Shown here one piece after another: positions 39,086 to 48,261 of a stretch of DNA of 64,000 nucleotides. A program made the translations under genes and the position numbers. The DNA is from Mycolicibacterium iranicum (GTDB lineage Bacteria; Actinomycetota; Actinomycetes; Mycobacteriales; Mycobacteriaceae). Positions within the stretch are counted from its first letter, which is position 1, and the number at the start of each line of letters is the position of its first letter. The stretch is from positions 57,004 through 121,003 of the forward strand of contig NZ_LWCS01000003.1 in assembly GCF_001650495.1 (NCBI RefSeq), read 5' to 3'. The notes under the pieces were generated by a model. The model did no database searches. It was not told where the DNA came from and saw only the letters and a program-made list of their open reading frames with translations.

Positions 39086-39907
39086 TTGACCTCCACCGAC
39101 GGGTACGACGCCGCTTATCAGGGAATTGCCGACCTGGGCGTAGCCCTGGCCGACGGCGTCCTCACGGTGACGCTCAACCGGCCGGACAGCCTGAACTCGT
39201 TGACCGCGCCGATGCTTCAGACCTTCGCAGCGACGCTGGAGCGTGCTGCGACGGATTCCCGGGTGCGAGTGGTCCGCATCGGCGGTGCAGGGCGCGGCTT
39301 CTCCTCCGGGGCAGGCATCAGCGAGCAAGACCACGCCAACCCGGGTGCAGCAGGCACTCCGGCTGACGTACTCGACGCCGCGAACCGCTGCATCCGGGCG
39401 ATCGTCGCGCTTCCGCAGCCCGCCGTCGCCGTCGTGCACGGCGCGGCCGCCGGGGTGGGAGCGTCGCTGGCGTTGGCCTGCGATGTCGTACTCGCTTCGG
39501 AGAAGGCGTTTTTCATGCTGGCCTTCACCAAGATCGGGCTCATGCCCGACGGCGGCGCCTCGGCATTGATCGCCGCGGCCGTGGGCCGGATCCGGGCGAT
39601 GCGGATGGCGCTGCTGGCCGAGCGCATCCCGGCATCCGAGGCCTACGGCTGGGGACTGGTGAGCGCCGTCTACCCCGTCGACGAGTTCGACGCCGAGGTG
39701 GACAAGGTGATCGGCACGTTGGTGTCGGGTCCGGCAGTCGCGCTGCGCAAGACCAAGGACGCAATCAACGCCGCAACACTCACCGAACTGGAAGGCGCGC
39801 TCGAACGCGAGAAGAAGGGCCAGCTCGAGCTGTTGGACTCACAGGATTTCCGCGAGGGCACCAAGGCATTCCAGCAGCGGCGGCCCGCGACGTTCACCGA
39901 CTCCTGA
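39086..39907 (+). CDS. Crotonase family protein, probably enoyl-CoA isomerase type
   Basis: 273 residues with the crotonase oxyanion loops [10 protein letters not shown] and [11 protein letters not shown]. Both glutamates of true hydratases are missing (Ser at GVGAS, and KIGLMPD where hydratases have Glu), but Asp155 in GLMPDGG matches the catalytic Asp of PaaG-like enoyl-CoA isomerases. Context beside mcr matches echA10/echA11 of M. tuberculosis. TTG 39086 has AGGGGA 5 nt upstream; GTG 39056 gives 10 more residues with a poor ribosome binding site. Confidence 0.87.
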   Translation: MTSTDGYDAAYQGIADLGVALADGVLTVTLNRPDSLNSLTAPMLQTFAATLERAATDSRVRVVRIGGAGRGFSSGAGISEQDHANPGAAGTPADVLDAANRCIRAIVALPQPAVAVVHGAAAGVGASLALACDVVLASEKAFFMLAFTKIGLMPDGGASALIAAAVGRIRAMRMALLAERIPASEAYGWGLVSAVYPVDEFDAEVDKVIGTLVSGPAVALRKTKDAINAATLTELEGALEREKKGQLELLDSQDFREGTKAFQQRRPATFTDS

Positions 39908-39926
39908 GGATCGACACGAGCGTGAC

Positions 39927-39958
39927 CGATTTCGGCATCTGACCTAGGCCGAAAATCG
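39927..39958. terminator. Hairpin between crotonase and MFS genes
   Basis: CGATTTCGGC (39927-39936) pairs with GCCGAAAATCG (39948-39958) with one bulged base and an 11-nt loop. It starts 20 nt after the crotonase stop. It belongs with the CGATTTCGGC hairpins at 46246 and 57959. Confidence 0.6.
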
Positions 39959-39977
39959 TTCGACTACAGCCACACCC

Positions 39978-41279
39978 GTGCGCCACCATCGAGCGGTGAG
40001 CACTCAATTCGACATTCAGCCGGTGACGCCCGGTCGCTGGCGTGTGCTCGCACCCTTCCGGATCCGCGAGTACCGCCTCCTGATCACGGCCGTGTCCCTG
40101 TCGATCTTCGCCGAGGGCATGTGGGCCGTTGTGATGGCGCTGCAGGTCATCGAGCTGTCCAACGACCCCGCGGCGCTGTCTCTTGTCGCGGCATGTCTGG
40201 GCGCGGGCCTGGTCGCGTTCGTGCTCGTGGGAGGGCTGGCTGCTGACCGGCTCAACCAGCGCGCGATCATCATCGCGGTCGAGGCCGTGAACACCGCGGT
40301 CGTCGCTGTCATCGCCGTTCTCGGAATTGTTGGTGCACTGCGCATCTGGCACATGGCGGTCGGGGCCGCGGCACTCGGGATCGCGGCGGCCTTCTTCTTT
40401 CCCGCCTACAGCGCGATCCTGCCCAGAATCCTGCCTGCCGAGCAACTGTTGGCAGCCAACGGTATCGAGGGCATGGTGCGGCCGGTGTTCCAGCGCGCCG
40501 TCGGCCCGGCGGTCGCGGGACTCCTGATCGGCGCAACGTACCCGTCGCTCGGCGCCGTCACAGTGGCGATGCTCTTCGGCGTCGGTCTGATACTTCTAGT
40601 GGCCACGCGTCCAGCGATGGTCAAAGATGTTGACCCACAACCGGACCAGCCCAGGCCTCATCTTCTGCGGGACCTGCGCGACGGTTTCAGCTTCGTGCGC
40701 AGAACGCCCTGGCTGCTGTGGACGCTGCTGTTCGCCAGCATTTTCGTGCTGGTCATCCTCGGTCCGATCGAGGTGTTGCTGCCCTTCATCGCGCAGGACC
40801 GATTCACCCACGGCGCGCAGTCGTACGGCTTCATTCTGGCGTTCTTCGGAGTGGGCAGCGCGCTGGGCGCATTGACGGTCTCCTCGCGACGAATGCCGCG
40901 CCGCTATCTGACGACGATGATGGCTATGTGGGGCGCCGGATCGATCCCGCTGATCGTCGTCGGGATGACATCGTCGTTTCCGCTGATGGCGCTGGCCACC
41001 TTCGTCATCGGGGTCACCGACGGTGCCGCGATGGTCATCTGGGGCACGCTGCTTCAGCGGCGGGTGCCACCGGAGATGCTGGGACGGGTGTCGAGCCTGG
41101 ACTTCTTCGTCTCGCTGGCGTTCATGCCGGTGTCCTTCGCGATCGTCGGCCCGCTGTCCAAGGTCGTGGCGATGGAGACGATCTTCCTGGCCGCGGGCAT
41201 CGTGCCGGTGCTGCTGGCGGCGGTGGCGATCTGGGCGGCGAAGATGCACCGCGACGAGCTGGCGCACCCGCTGAGTTAG
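39978..41279 (+). CDS. MFS transporter
   Basis: 433 residues with twelve membrane segments and a central basic loop (about 205-230). The segment GGLAADRLNQR matches the loop-2 motif of drug:proton antiporters in the MFS_3/Tap-like branch. Substrate unknown. GTG 39978 is the longest start; GTG 39996 (VSTQFDIQ) is equally possible, since neither has a good ribosome binding site. Its stop overlaps the convergent CPBP protease gene by 4 nt. Confidence 0.87.
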   Translation: MRHHRAVSTQFDIQPVTPGRWRVLAPFRIREYRLLITAVSLSIFAEGMWAVVMALQVIELSNDPAALSLVAACLGAGLVAFVLVGGLAADRLNQRAIIIAVEAVNTAVVAVIAVLGIVGALRIWHMAVGAAALGIAAAFFFPAYSAILPRILPAEQLLAANGIEGMVRPVFQRAVGPAVAGLLIGATYPSLGAVTVAMLFGVGLILLVATRPAMVKDVDPQPDQPRPHLLRDLRDGFSFVRRTPWLLWTLLFASIFVLVILGPIEVLLPFIAQDRFTHGAQSYGFILAFFGVGSALGALTVSSRRMPRRYLTTMMAMWGAGSIPLIVVGMTSSFPLMALATFVIGVTDGAAMVIWGTLLQRRVPPEMLGRVSSLDFFVSLAFMPVSFAIVGPLSKVVAMETIFLAAGIVPVLLAAVAIWAAKMHRDELAHPLS

Positions 41280-41986
41280 ACGCCGAACATCGGGGGCAGT
41301 GCGAGCACCAGGATCAGACCCCAGAAGAAGTGGGTCAGCATCGGTGCGAGCACTCCCCCGGTGGCGCGGCGCAGCTGCGCGCACAACAGGCCGAGGATGA
41401 TCGCCGCGAAACCCAGCATCGGATTGCCGGTCGTGGCGGCGGTTGCGATGACGTACAGCACCGTCGACACGATCACCGGATGGAATTTCAGCAGCGCGGT
41501 GTAGACGGCACCGCGGAAGAACATTTCTTCGGCCAGACCGTTGATCACCGTGATGAACGCGATCAGATACAGCGGCCCCGCATTCGAGTACTGGAGCACC
41601 TCACGGATGTAATCGTTGACCCCGGGAATCTCCCGCGCCACCAGTCCGCCGACGACGAAGACAGCGCCCAGCCCTACGCCCGCGACAGTGCCGGTGATGA
41701 CCGGGCGTTGGTTGCGTCCGCGGAAGGGGATGTGCCCCATGTGCAGGGGTCCGGACGCGAATGCTCCTGCGGCCCAGACACCGGCCAGCGCGAGGGTGAG
41801 CCAGATGAACGTCTGGTCCCCCGGTGGCCTGCTCAACGAATATCCGAGCAGTGCGGCTCCGATGAGCAAGACGGCCGCCACGATGAACTTGCGCCGGGTC
41901 ACCACCGACGGCGGCTCGTTGTAGGGCGCTGCCTTGCCGCGAGCGATTCTGCGCAGCTGCCCGCCCCAGTTCGTCGGCGCGCTCAC
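41276..41986 (-). CDS. CPBP family intramembrane metalloprotease
   Basis: 236 residues with about seven membrane segments and the CPBP/Abi motifs: AEEMFFRG (Glu-Glu-x-x-x-Arg) near residue 160 and LTHFFWG near the C-terminus. Family members cleave substrates within the membrane, as in prenyl-protein processing and bacteriocin immunity; no target is evident. GTG 41986 follows AGAGGA by 8 nt and overlaps the upstream gene by 4 nt. Confidence 0.88.
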   Translation of the reverse strand: MSAPTNWGGQLRRIARGKAAPYNEPPSVVTRRKFIVAAVLLIGAALLGYSLSRPPGDQTFIWLTLALAGVWAAGAFASGPLHMGHIPFRGRNQRPVITGTVAGVGLGAVFVVGGLVAREIPGVNDYIREVLQYSNAGPLYLIAFITVINGLAEEMFFRGAVYTALLKFHPVIVSTVLYVIATAATTGNPMLGFAAIILGLLCAQLRRATGGVLAPMLTHFFWGLILVLALPPMFGV

Positions 41987-43137
41987 GCGGAAATCCTCTT
42001 GAGCTCCAATCCGATCACTCCCAGGACGTGGTCGATACCGGTACGAACTGCGGCAGCCACCGGTCTGGGCACGAATCCCAGCAGACCGAGAACCGGCCAC
42101 GCCAACGGCGGCGTCACCACCCTTGCCAGCTGCCTCAGCCGCAGCGTATCGCCTCCGGCCCAGTCGGGGTCGGTATCGGCGAGGTGGTGGGGATCTCCCA
42201 GTTTGTCGACCGGGCGCCGCGGCGGACTGGTGACGGCGCGGCGGATCGCATCGTCGATGCACACCAAGCCGTCGGGCGGGTCAGGGACGAGGGCACGCAG
42301 GCCATCTGCCGAGGCGATCATCGGGAAGTCAAGCGACTCAACGAGATCGCCGGCCAGACCGGCGGGGACCGGAAGGATGAGGCCAGTCACCTTCGACACG
42401 AGGCCGGTGTCGACACCGTAAACCGGGACGGGTGTCCGCCAAATGCCCGCGATCCGCGAATACGTGCGCAACAGGTCGCCGTACGTCGTCGTCTCCGGAC
42501 CCCTGATGTCATAGGCACCGGCGGGAACCTTCGGGTCGGCCGCCGCGACGAGGTAGTGCAGAACGTCGGTGACCGCGATCGGATCGATCGGGTTGGCAGA
42601 CCACTCCGGCATGGGCAGCAACAGGAATCTGTCGGCCACGTAGCGCAGCATTTCGAAAGACGTGGAACCGGCGCCGATGACGATGGCAGCGCCGAGCCAC
42701 ACGACGTCGGGTCCGCCGTCCACGGTCAGCGCCGCCGCAACCTCGGCCCGGCTGGTCAGGTGCTCGGACAGCGAATCGTCATCGGGCACGAAGCCGCCGA
42801 GGTACACGATGCGCCTGACACCGGCGGCCTTGGCTGCGGTCGCCACGTTGGCCGCAGCCAGGTTGTCGGCTTCGCGGAAGCCGGGCTGCCCGATGCCGTG
42901 CACCAGGTAGTAGACGACGTCGACGGGGCCCGCCTCGGTGAAGGCCTGCTGCGTCGAGATCTCGTCGTGCGCGTCGAGCGCCACCGTGGAAACGTCGTGA
43001 TACCAACCGAAGTCTGCGAGACGGGCGGGGTTGCGGCTGGCGGCCACCACCTGGTGGCCGTCGTTGAGCAACGCAGTGACCAGTCGAGAACCGATGTAGC
43101 CTGTCGCGCCGGTCACGAGGGTGCGCACTGGTTTCAC
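41983..43137 (-). CDS. NAD(P)-binding NmrA/SDR-type protein
   Basis: 384 residues: an N-terminal Rossmann domain beginning TLVTGATGYIGSRLV, with VYYLVHGIG and IVYLGGFVPD segments of the atypical extended SDR group, then a mostly helical C-terminal domain ending with a hydrophobic VLGLLGFVPRPVAAAV region. The usual Tyr-x-x-x-Lys is not evident, so it may be a non-catalytic NAD(P) sensor or a reductase. It is co-transcribed with the CPBP gene. GTG 43137. Confidence 0.85.
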   Translation of the reverse strand: MKPVRTLVTGATGYIGSRLVTALLNDGHQVVAASRNPARLADFGWYHDVSTVALDAHDEISTQQAFTEAGPVDVVYYLVHGIGQPGFREADNLAAANVATAAKAAGVRRIVYLGGFVPDDDSLSEHLTSRAEVAAALTVDGGPDVVWLGAAIVIGAGSTSFEMLRYVADRFLLLPMPEWSANPIDPIAVTDVLHYLVAAADPKVPAGAYDIRGPETTTYGDLLRTYSRIAGIWRTPVPVYGVDTGLVSKVTGLILPVPAGLAGDLVESLDFPMIASADGLRALVPDPPDGLVCIDDAIRRAVTSPPRRPVDKLGDPHHLADTDPDWAGGDTLRLRQLARVVTPPLAWPVLGLLGFVPRPVAAAVRTGIDHVLGVIGLELKRISA

Positions 43138-43177
43138 GGTAGGCCTGTACCCCGACCCGCCGATTCAGAACCGGTGA

Positions 43178-43705
43178 TCAGACGTTGGTTGCATCACGAT
43201 GCACTTTGACCAGTTCCTGATAGAGAAGTGCGTTTGTGCGGATCCCGGCGATCTCGTCACCACTGAGCTCCCGGCGCACCTTCCCCGGCACTCCGGCGAC
43301 CATCGAACCGGGTGGGATCACCGCACCCTGCGGCACCACCGCGCCCGCGGCGATCAGCGACCCGGAACCGATGACGGCGCCGTTGAGTACCACTGCACCC
43401 ATGCCGACGAGGGCGTCGTCTTCGATCGTGCAACCGTGCAGCACGGCGTTGTGCCCGACGCTCACACCGGCCCCGATGCGGGCCGGGAAGCCCGGGTCGA
43501 CGTGGATTGTCACACCGTCCTGGATATTGGTGCCCGCGCCGATCTCGATCGGCTCGGCCTCGGCCCGGATGATCGTGCCGTACCACGCGCTCGCGCCCTC
43601 GGCGAGTACGACGTGGCCGATCACGGTGGCGTTGGGCGCCACCCAGCTGTCGGGATGCAGTTGGGGTGAGCGTCCGGCGATGGACAGAATGAGTGGCTCG
43701 GCCAT
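43178..43705 (-). CDS. Gamma carbonic anhydrase-like hexapeptide-repeat protein
   Basis: 175 residues of left-handed beta-helix repeats (for example IGAGTNIQDGVTIHV, IGAGVSVGHNAVLHG), with the zinc-ligand histidines placed as in gamma carbonic anhydrases: HV in the first turn, GHNAVLHG in the second. PaaY-like thioesterases share this pattern, so activity is not settled. ATG 43705 (MAEPLILS) is preferred; ATG 43714 is close by. It lies 40 nt before the NAD(P)-binding gene on the same strand. Confidence 0.88.
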   Translation of the reverse strand: MAEPLILSIAGRSPQLHPDSWVAPNATVIGHVVLAEGASAWYGTIIRAEAEPIEIGAGTNIQDGVTIHVDPGFPARIGAGVSVGHNAVLHGCTIEDDALVGMGAVVLNGAVIGSGSLIAAGAVVPQGAVIPPGSMVAGVPGKVRRELSGDEIAGIRTNALLYQELVKVHRDATNV

Positions 43706-43777
43706 GGGCGTCATCGTAGGGGTCGACCAGACGAGAGGAATTCGCGGCGGCGGGGTGCGGCGTGCAATCCTCTCCGC

Positions 43778-44725
43778 GTGACAACGACGTCAAACCCGAC
43801 TGCGCTCGACATCGTCGACGGGATCGATCTGCGCGGTAAGACCTGTGTCATCACCGGAGCCTCTTCGGGGCTGGGTCGCCAGTCGGCCAGAGCACTGGCC
43901 AGCACCGGCGCGCACGTCATCCTCGCGGCGCGCAATGCTGCAGCACTGTCCGAGACCGAGGCGTGGGTGCGCGGCGACATCCCCGATGCGCGGCTTTCGC
44001 TGATCCATCTGGACCTGACGTCGTTGGCCGGCGTCGCGGCCGCCGCAGCGGAGATCGCCGAGCTGACACCCGCCGTGCATGTGCTGATGAACAACGCAGG
44101 CGTGATGTTCACACCGCTGAGCAGGACCACCGAGGGCTTCGAAAACCAGTTCGGCACAAATCATCTCGGCCACTTCGAGCTGACCCGGTTGTTGTTCCCC
44201 GCGCTGGTCGCTGCGGACGGTGCGCGAATCGTCGTGTTGTCCTCGGACGGACATCGGATGGCAGACGTCGATTTCCAGGACCCCGACTGGGAGCACCGCG
44301 AATACGACAAGTTCGCCGCCTACGGCGCGTCCAAGACCGCGAATGTCCTGCACGCGGTCGAACTGGACCGCCGGCTGCGCGACAGCAGTGTCCGTGCATT
44401 CGCCGTGCATCCTGGGATCGTGGCCACCGCACTGGCCCGGCACATGACGCGTGACGACTTCACTGCCCTGAACAGTGCGCGGTCACCGGGCAAACCGAAG
44501 ATCGATGTGCGCAAGCAGTTCACGATGCCCGAACACGGAGCCGCCACCCAGGTATGGGCAGCGGTCAGCGACGAACTCGACGGCCGTGGGGCGCTGTATC
44601 TGTCGGATTGCGGCGTCGCCGAGGCGGCACCGTACGCGGTGGACGAGTCACGTGCTCTTCAGCTGTGGGCGCTTTCGGAACACCTCTGCACGTCGAGCGC
44701 ACGCAGCCTAGGCTCAAGTGCGTGA
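43778..44725 (+). CDS. Short-chain dehydrogenase/reductase
   Basis: 315 residues: TGASSGLG at about 26-33, NNAG near 107, catalytic Ser in VVLSSDGH and YGASK, all in the layout of retinol dehydrogenase/WW-domain-oxidoreductase-like SDRs. Substrate unknown. GTG 43778. The TetR gene overlaps its stop by 4 nt, so the regulator is probably co-expressed. It is divergent from the hexapeptide-repeat gene by 72 nt. Confidence 0.9.
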   Translation: MTTTSNPTALDIVDGIDLRGKTCVITGASSGLGRQSARALASTGAHVILAARNAAALSETEAWVRGDIPDARLSLIHLDLTSLAGVAAAAAEIAELTPAVHVLMNNAGVMFTPLSRTTEGFENQFGTNHLGHFELTRLLFPALVAADGARIVVLSSDGHRMADVDFQDPDWEHREYDKFAAYGASKTANVLHAVELDRRLRDSSVRAFAVHPGIVATALARHMTRDDFTALNSARSPGKPKIDVRKQFTMPEHGAATQVWAAVSDELDGRGALYLSDCGVAEAAPYAVDESRALQLWALSEHLCTSSARSLGSSA

Positions 44726-45321
44726 CGACGTCGGCGAAGGTCATCTACCTTCGCTCCTACGGTGACCGCGACCGCGACGACCATGACGTGGTGCGCGCCG
44801 TCCTCGACGCGACCGTCGAATTGTTGCGCAACGTCCAGTACGACGATCTGACCACCCGATTGATCGCCGAGAGATCGGGTGTCGCGCACAAGGATCTGTG
44901 CATCTACTTCCGATCGAAGGACGCGATCATCGCAGAGGTCTATCTGGGCCTGCTCCGCGATGCACCGCTGGCGGTCGATGTCGAGCAGTCGACGCAGGCG
45001 CGGGTCGCAGCGCTGTTCCACCAGCTGGTGATGCTGCTGGCCGACCAGCCCGGACTGGCCTCAGCGTGCGCGAGCGCGATGATCTCGCACGAGACGTCGG
45101 TGCAGGCGATCCGCAAACGTATTCATGCCGAACTCCATCGCCGGGTGCGCACCATGCTGGGCTCAGCCGCGTGGCCCGAGGTGGCCGAGACGCTGGAATT
45201 CGGACTCGTGGGTGCGATGGTCCAGGCCAGCTCGGGGTCGGCGACCTTTGAGGACGCCGCGGACGACGCCGCGCGGATGGTGGCTGCGCTGTTGCCCGAA
45301 CCCGCGGATCGCGGCTTCTGA
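44722..45321 (+). CDS. TetR family regulator
   Basis: 199 residues with a helix-turn-helix at about 20-65 (VVRAVLDATVELLRNVQYDDLTTRLIAERSGVAHKDLCIYFRSKDAII) and a TetR C-terminal domain. The recognition helix has HKDLCIYF in place of the common GTLYYHF, which is unusual. GTG 44722 overlaps the SDR stop (GTGA). Probably controls its SDR operon; no clear palindrome was seen in the 72-nt promoter gap. Confidence 0.87.
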   Translation: MTTSAKVIYLRSYGDRDRDDHDVVRAVLDATVELLRNVQYDDLTTRLIAERSGVAHKDLCIYFRSKDAIIAEVYLGLLRDAPLAVDVEQSTQARVAALFHQLVMLLADQPGLASACASAMISHETSVQAIRKRIHAELHRRVRTMLGSAAWPEVAETLEFGLVGAMVQASSGSATFEDAADDAARMVAALLPEPADRGF

Positions 45322-45486
45322 CCACCGGCGAGGCCGGTGAATCCGCTCTCGCCAGACTCGGGCGAATCCGCAGTTCACAGCGTTGCGGAGGCCGTGGATC
45401 GGCCCGCCGATGCCCATCCTCGACTTGGCCGTTACCAATTCGTGCACATACCATCCTTGCGACTTGACATATGTGAGGAGCACACC

Positions 45487-46236
45487 GTGAAGACCCGCAC
45501 CAGCAAGGCCCTCGGCGTAGCGCTCAGCGCCGCCGCGATCGCCCTGTCTGTTCCGCTGGCCGTCAACGCCTACGCCCAGCCGACCACCCAGGTCACCGAG
45601 GTTCCCGACCCCCAAGGCCCGGACTGTGGCGCCTTCAAGGAAGCCCTGCCCAACTGGAAGGGTCTGTCAGACCTGCCCGTGAGCACCGCCCTTTCCAGCA
45701 TCCCCAGCATCAGCACGTTCAACTCGGCGATCTCCGGGCAGCTCAACCCTGCCGTCAACATCACCAGCGTGCTCGACAACGGACCGTACGTCATTTTCGC
45801 GCCCACCAACGAGGCGTTCGCGGCGCTCCCGCCCGAGCAGTTGGAGATGTTGCGCACCGATCCGGCGGCGTTGACCAGCCTCGTCTACTACCACGCGTTC
45901 CTCGGTCTGCTGGGCCCTGACGACGTCAAGGGTCAGCGCCCCACCCAGGAGGGCACCGAGATCGAGGTGACCGGTTCGGGCGGCGACATCCAGGTCAACG
46001 AGACCGTGAAGGTCGTCTGCGGTGGCATCCAGGCGCAGAACGCGCGGATCTACATCGTCGACGCGGTCCTGAACCCGGCCGAGGCTCCGGCGCCGATCAC
46101 GCCGACGGGCACCAGCACCAGCGAGACGTCGACCGCGACCACCACGACGACCACGACGCCGCCCGCGCCGCTGCCGGCCGAGGTTCCGGCGACCACGCCG
46201 GCCCCCGCGCCGGCCGCCGAAGCGCCGATCGGCTAG
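45487..46236 (+). CDS. Secreted fasciclin-domain protein (MPT70/MPT83-like)
   Basis: 249 residues: signal peptide with cleavage near AYA at about residue 30; one FAS1 domain (about 50-195) with VIFAPTNEAFAALP and the late segment ARIYIVDAVLNP; then a Thr/Pro/Ala-rich tail of about 50 residues likely disordered and possibly glycosylated. No lipobox, so it is secreted like MPT70 rather than anchored like MPT83. GAGGAG lies 8 nt before GTG 45487. The 165 nt upstream hold only its promoter region. Confidence 0.92.
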   Translation: MKTRTSKALGVALSAAAIALSVPLAVNAYAQPTTQVTEVPDPQGPDCGAFKEALPNWKGLSDLPVSTALSSIPSISTFNSAISGQLNPAVNITSVLDNGPYVIFAPTNEAFAALPPEQLEMLRTDPAALTSLVYYHAFLGLLGPDDVKGQRPTQEGTEIEVTGSGGDIQVNETVKVVCGGIQAQNARIYIVDAVLNPAEAPAPITPTGTSTSETSTATTTTTTTPPAPLPAEVPATTPAPAPAAEAPIG

Positions 46237-46245
46237 TTTTCCTAA

Positions 46246-46296
46246 CGATTTCGGCGTGTTCAGTTGCGATAGCCGCGACTGAACACGCCGAAATCG
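46246..46296. terminator. 19-bp hairpin between fasciclin and FadE genes
   Basis: CGATTTCGGCGTGTTCAGT (46246-46264) has an exact complement at 46278-46296 around a 13-nt loop. It separates convergent genes and starts 10 nt after the fasciclin stop. The arm shares CGATTTCGGC with hairpins at 39927 and 57959. Confidence 0.75.
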
Positions 46297-46301
46297 CTTG
46301 T

Positions 46302-47444
46302 CTAGAGGCCTAAGTCGCGGCCGATGATCTCCTTCATGATCTCGGTGGTGCCACCGAAGATGGTCTGGATACGGCCGTCGACGTAGTCGCGAGCCACGCG
46401 GTACTCCAGCATGTAGCCGTAGCCGCCGTGCAGCTGCACGCACTGGTCGACCACCTTCTTGGCCACCTCGGTCGCCCACCACTTCGCCTTGGCCGCCTCA
46501 ACAGCGGTCAGCTCACCGTCGACGACACCCTGCAGGCAGCGGTCGATGTAGCACTCGGTGACCTCGAGCTCGGTGTCCATCTCGGCGAGCAGGAACCGGT
46601 TGTGCTGGAAGCTGCCGATCGGCTGGCCGAAGGCCTTGCGGTCCTTGGCGTATTGCAGTGTCTGCCGCCAGGTTTCGCGAGCACCGGCGATCGCGGAGAT
46701 GGCGATCGAGAGTCGCTCCGAGGGCAGATTCTGCATCAGGTGATAGAAGCCGCGGCCTTCCTTGCCGAGCAGGTTGGCACCGGGCACGCGGACGTTCTCG
46801 AAGTGCAGCTCCGACGTGTCCTGGGCGTGCAGGCCCATCTTGTCCAGCTTGCGGCCGCGGGTGAAGCCGGGCATGTCGCGCTCGACGACGAGCAACGAGA
46901 AGCCCTTGTGGCCGGCCTCGGGGTCGGTGCGGGCGACGACGACGACGAGGTCGCTGTTGATGCCCGACGAGATGAAGGTCTTGGAACCGTTGACGATCCA
47001 GTCGTCACCGTCGCGCACCGCGGACGTGCGGATGCCGGCGAGATCGCTGCCCGCGCCCGGCTCCGTCATCGCGATCGCGATGATCAGGTCACCGCTGGTG
47101 ATGCCGGGCAGCCAGCGCTGCTTCTGCTCGTCGTTGGCGAGATCCTTGAAGTACGGGCCGACGACATCGTTGTGCAGGCTCAGTGCGGGCGCGGGGACGC
47201 CCGCCTTGGCGATCTCCTCGTCGATGATCGCGTTGAACCGGAAGTCGTCGGTACCGCCGCCGCCGAACTCCTCGGGCATGTTGAACCCGATGAGGCCGTG
47301 CTTGCCCGCGGCCACGTAGGCCGACCGATCGACCAGGCGGTCGGCTTCCCACTTCTCGGCGTTGGGGACGAGCTCGCTCTCGATGTACCCGCGAACGGTG
47401 TCGCGGAAGGCTTCGTGCTCTTCGTCGTAGATCGTGCGCTTCAT
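46302..47444 (-). CDS. Acyl-CoA dehydrogenase
   Basis: 380 residues of the standard ACAD fold: FAD-contact AMTEPGAGSD (125-134), W and loop IVNGSKTFISSG, and C-terminal GGYGYMLEYRVARDYVDGR. At the IYEGT position, which carries the catalytic Glu in medium-chain enzymes, it has IFGGT; the likely base is Glu243 in PSERLSIA, as in isovaleryl-CoA dehydrogenase. ATG 47444 has GGGAGA 7 nt upstream. Third gene of the thiolase operon. Confidence 0.92.
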   Translation of the reverse strand: MKRTIYDEEHEAFRDTVRGYIESELVPNAEKWEADRLVDRSAYVAAGKHGLIGFNMPEEFGGGGTDDFRFNAIIDEEIAKAGVPAPALSLHNDVVGPYFKDLANDEQKQRWLPGITSGDLIIAIAMTEPGAGSDLAGIRTSAVRDGDDWIVNGSKTFISSGINSDLVVVVARTDPEAGHKGFSLLVVERDMPGFTRGRKLDKMGLHAQDTSELHFENVRVPGANLLGKEGRGFYHLMQNLPSERLSIAISAIAGARETWRQTLQYAKDRKAFGQPIGSFQHNRFLLAEMDTELEVTECYIDRCLQGVVDGELTAVEAAKAKWWATEVAKKVVDQCVQLHGGYGYMLEYRVARDYVDGRIQTIFGGTTEIMKEIIGRDLGL

Positions 47445-47463
47445 ATCTGTTCTCCCACTTGGC

Positions 47464-48261
47464 TTACTTGGCTTTCCAGACCGGTTCACGCTTCTGGGCG
47501 AAGGCCAACGGCCCCTCTTTGGCGTCCTCGGATGCGAAGACGACGGCGACCTCGCGCCTGGTGCGTTTCCACCCCGGCTCGTCGTCGGCGACGACACCCT
47601 CGTCGGCACCGACAGCAACCCGCTTGCTGGCCTGCACGGCCAGCGGGGCGTTCACGGTGATCCGCTCCGCCATCTTGAGAGCGGCCTCCAGTTCGGTGCC
47701 GTCCGGCACGACGTCGTTGATCAGACCCCACTTCAACGCCTCGGCCGACGTGATCGGCTCGCCCGTGAACATCATCTCCAGCGCGACCTTGCGCGAAATC
47801 TGATCCACGAGCCGGAAGACACCGCCCGCCGCGGCGATCAGTCCTCGCTTCACCTCGGGCAGACCGAATTTCGCACTCTCCCCGGCGATGACGAGGTCGC
47901 TGGCGAGCGCGAGCTCGGTGCCACCGCCGAGTGCTGTGCCATTGACGGCTGCGATCGTCGGCTTGTCGATGAAGTGCCGCACGTACCCGGCGAAGCCCCA
48001 CTTGGGATGGTCGGGATGCCCGATGTCCTCACCGCGCGACAGCGCTTTGAGATCGGCTCCGGCACAGAAGGATTTGTCGCCGGACCCGGTCACCACGACG
48101 ACCCAGACGTCGGGGTCCTGCTGTGCCTCGTCGAGTGCGTCCCCCAGCGCGATCGACACCGAGGAGTTGATCGCGTTGCGCGCGTCGGGCCGGTTGATCG
48201 TGATGACCATGACGTTGCCTCGGCGCTCGACGAGCGCCCCGGGGGTTTGGCCTTCTGTCAC
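47464..48261 (-). CDS. Enoyl-CoA hydratase (crotonase)
   Basis: 265 residues. Oxyanion loop CAGADLKALSRG and both hydratase glutamates are present, in GGGTELALASDL and FGLPEVKRG, so this is a competent enoyl-CoA hydratase by sequence, unlike the crotonase at 39086. GTG 48261 overlaps the thiolase stop by 4 nt. It follows thiolase and precedes the acyl-CoA dehydrogenase, so three successive beta-oxidation activities are in one unit. Confidence 0.92.
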   Translation of the reverse strand: MTEGQTPGALVERRGNVMVITINRPDARNAINSSVSIALGDALDEAQQDPDVWVVVVTGSGDKSFCAGADLKALSRGEDIGHPDHPKWGFAGYVRHFIDKPTIAAVNGTALGGGTELALASDLVIAGESAKFGLPEVKRGLIAAAGGVFRLVDQISRKVALEMMFTGEPITSAEALKWGLINDVVPDGTELEAALKMAERITVNAPLAVQASKRVAVGADEGVVADDEPGWKRTRREVAVVFASEDAKEGPLAFAQKREPVWKAK

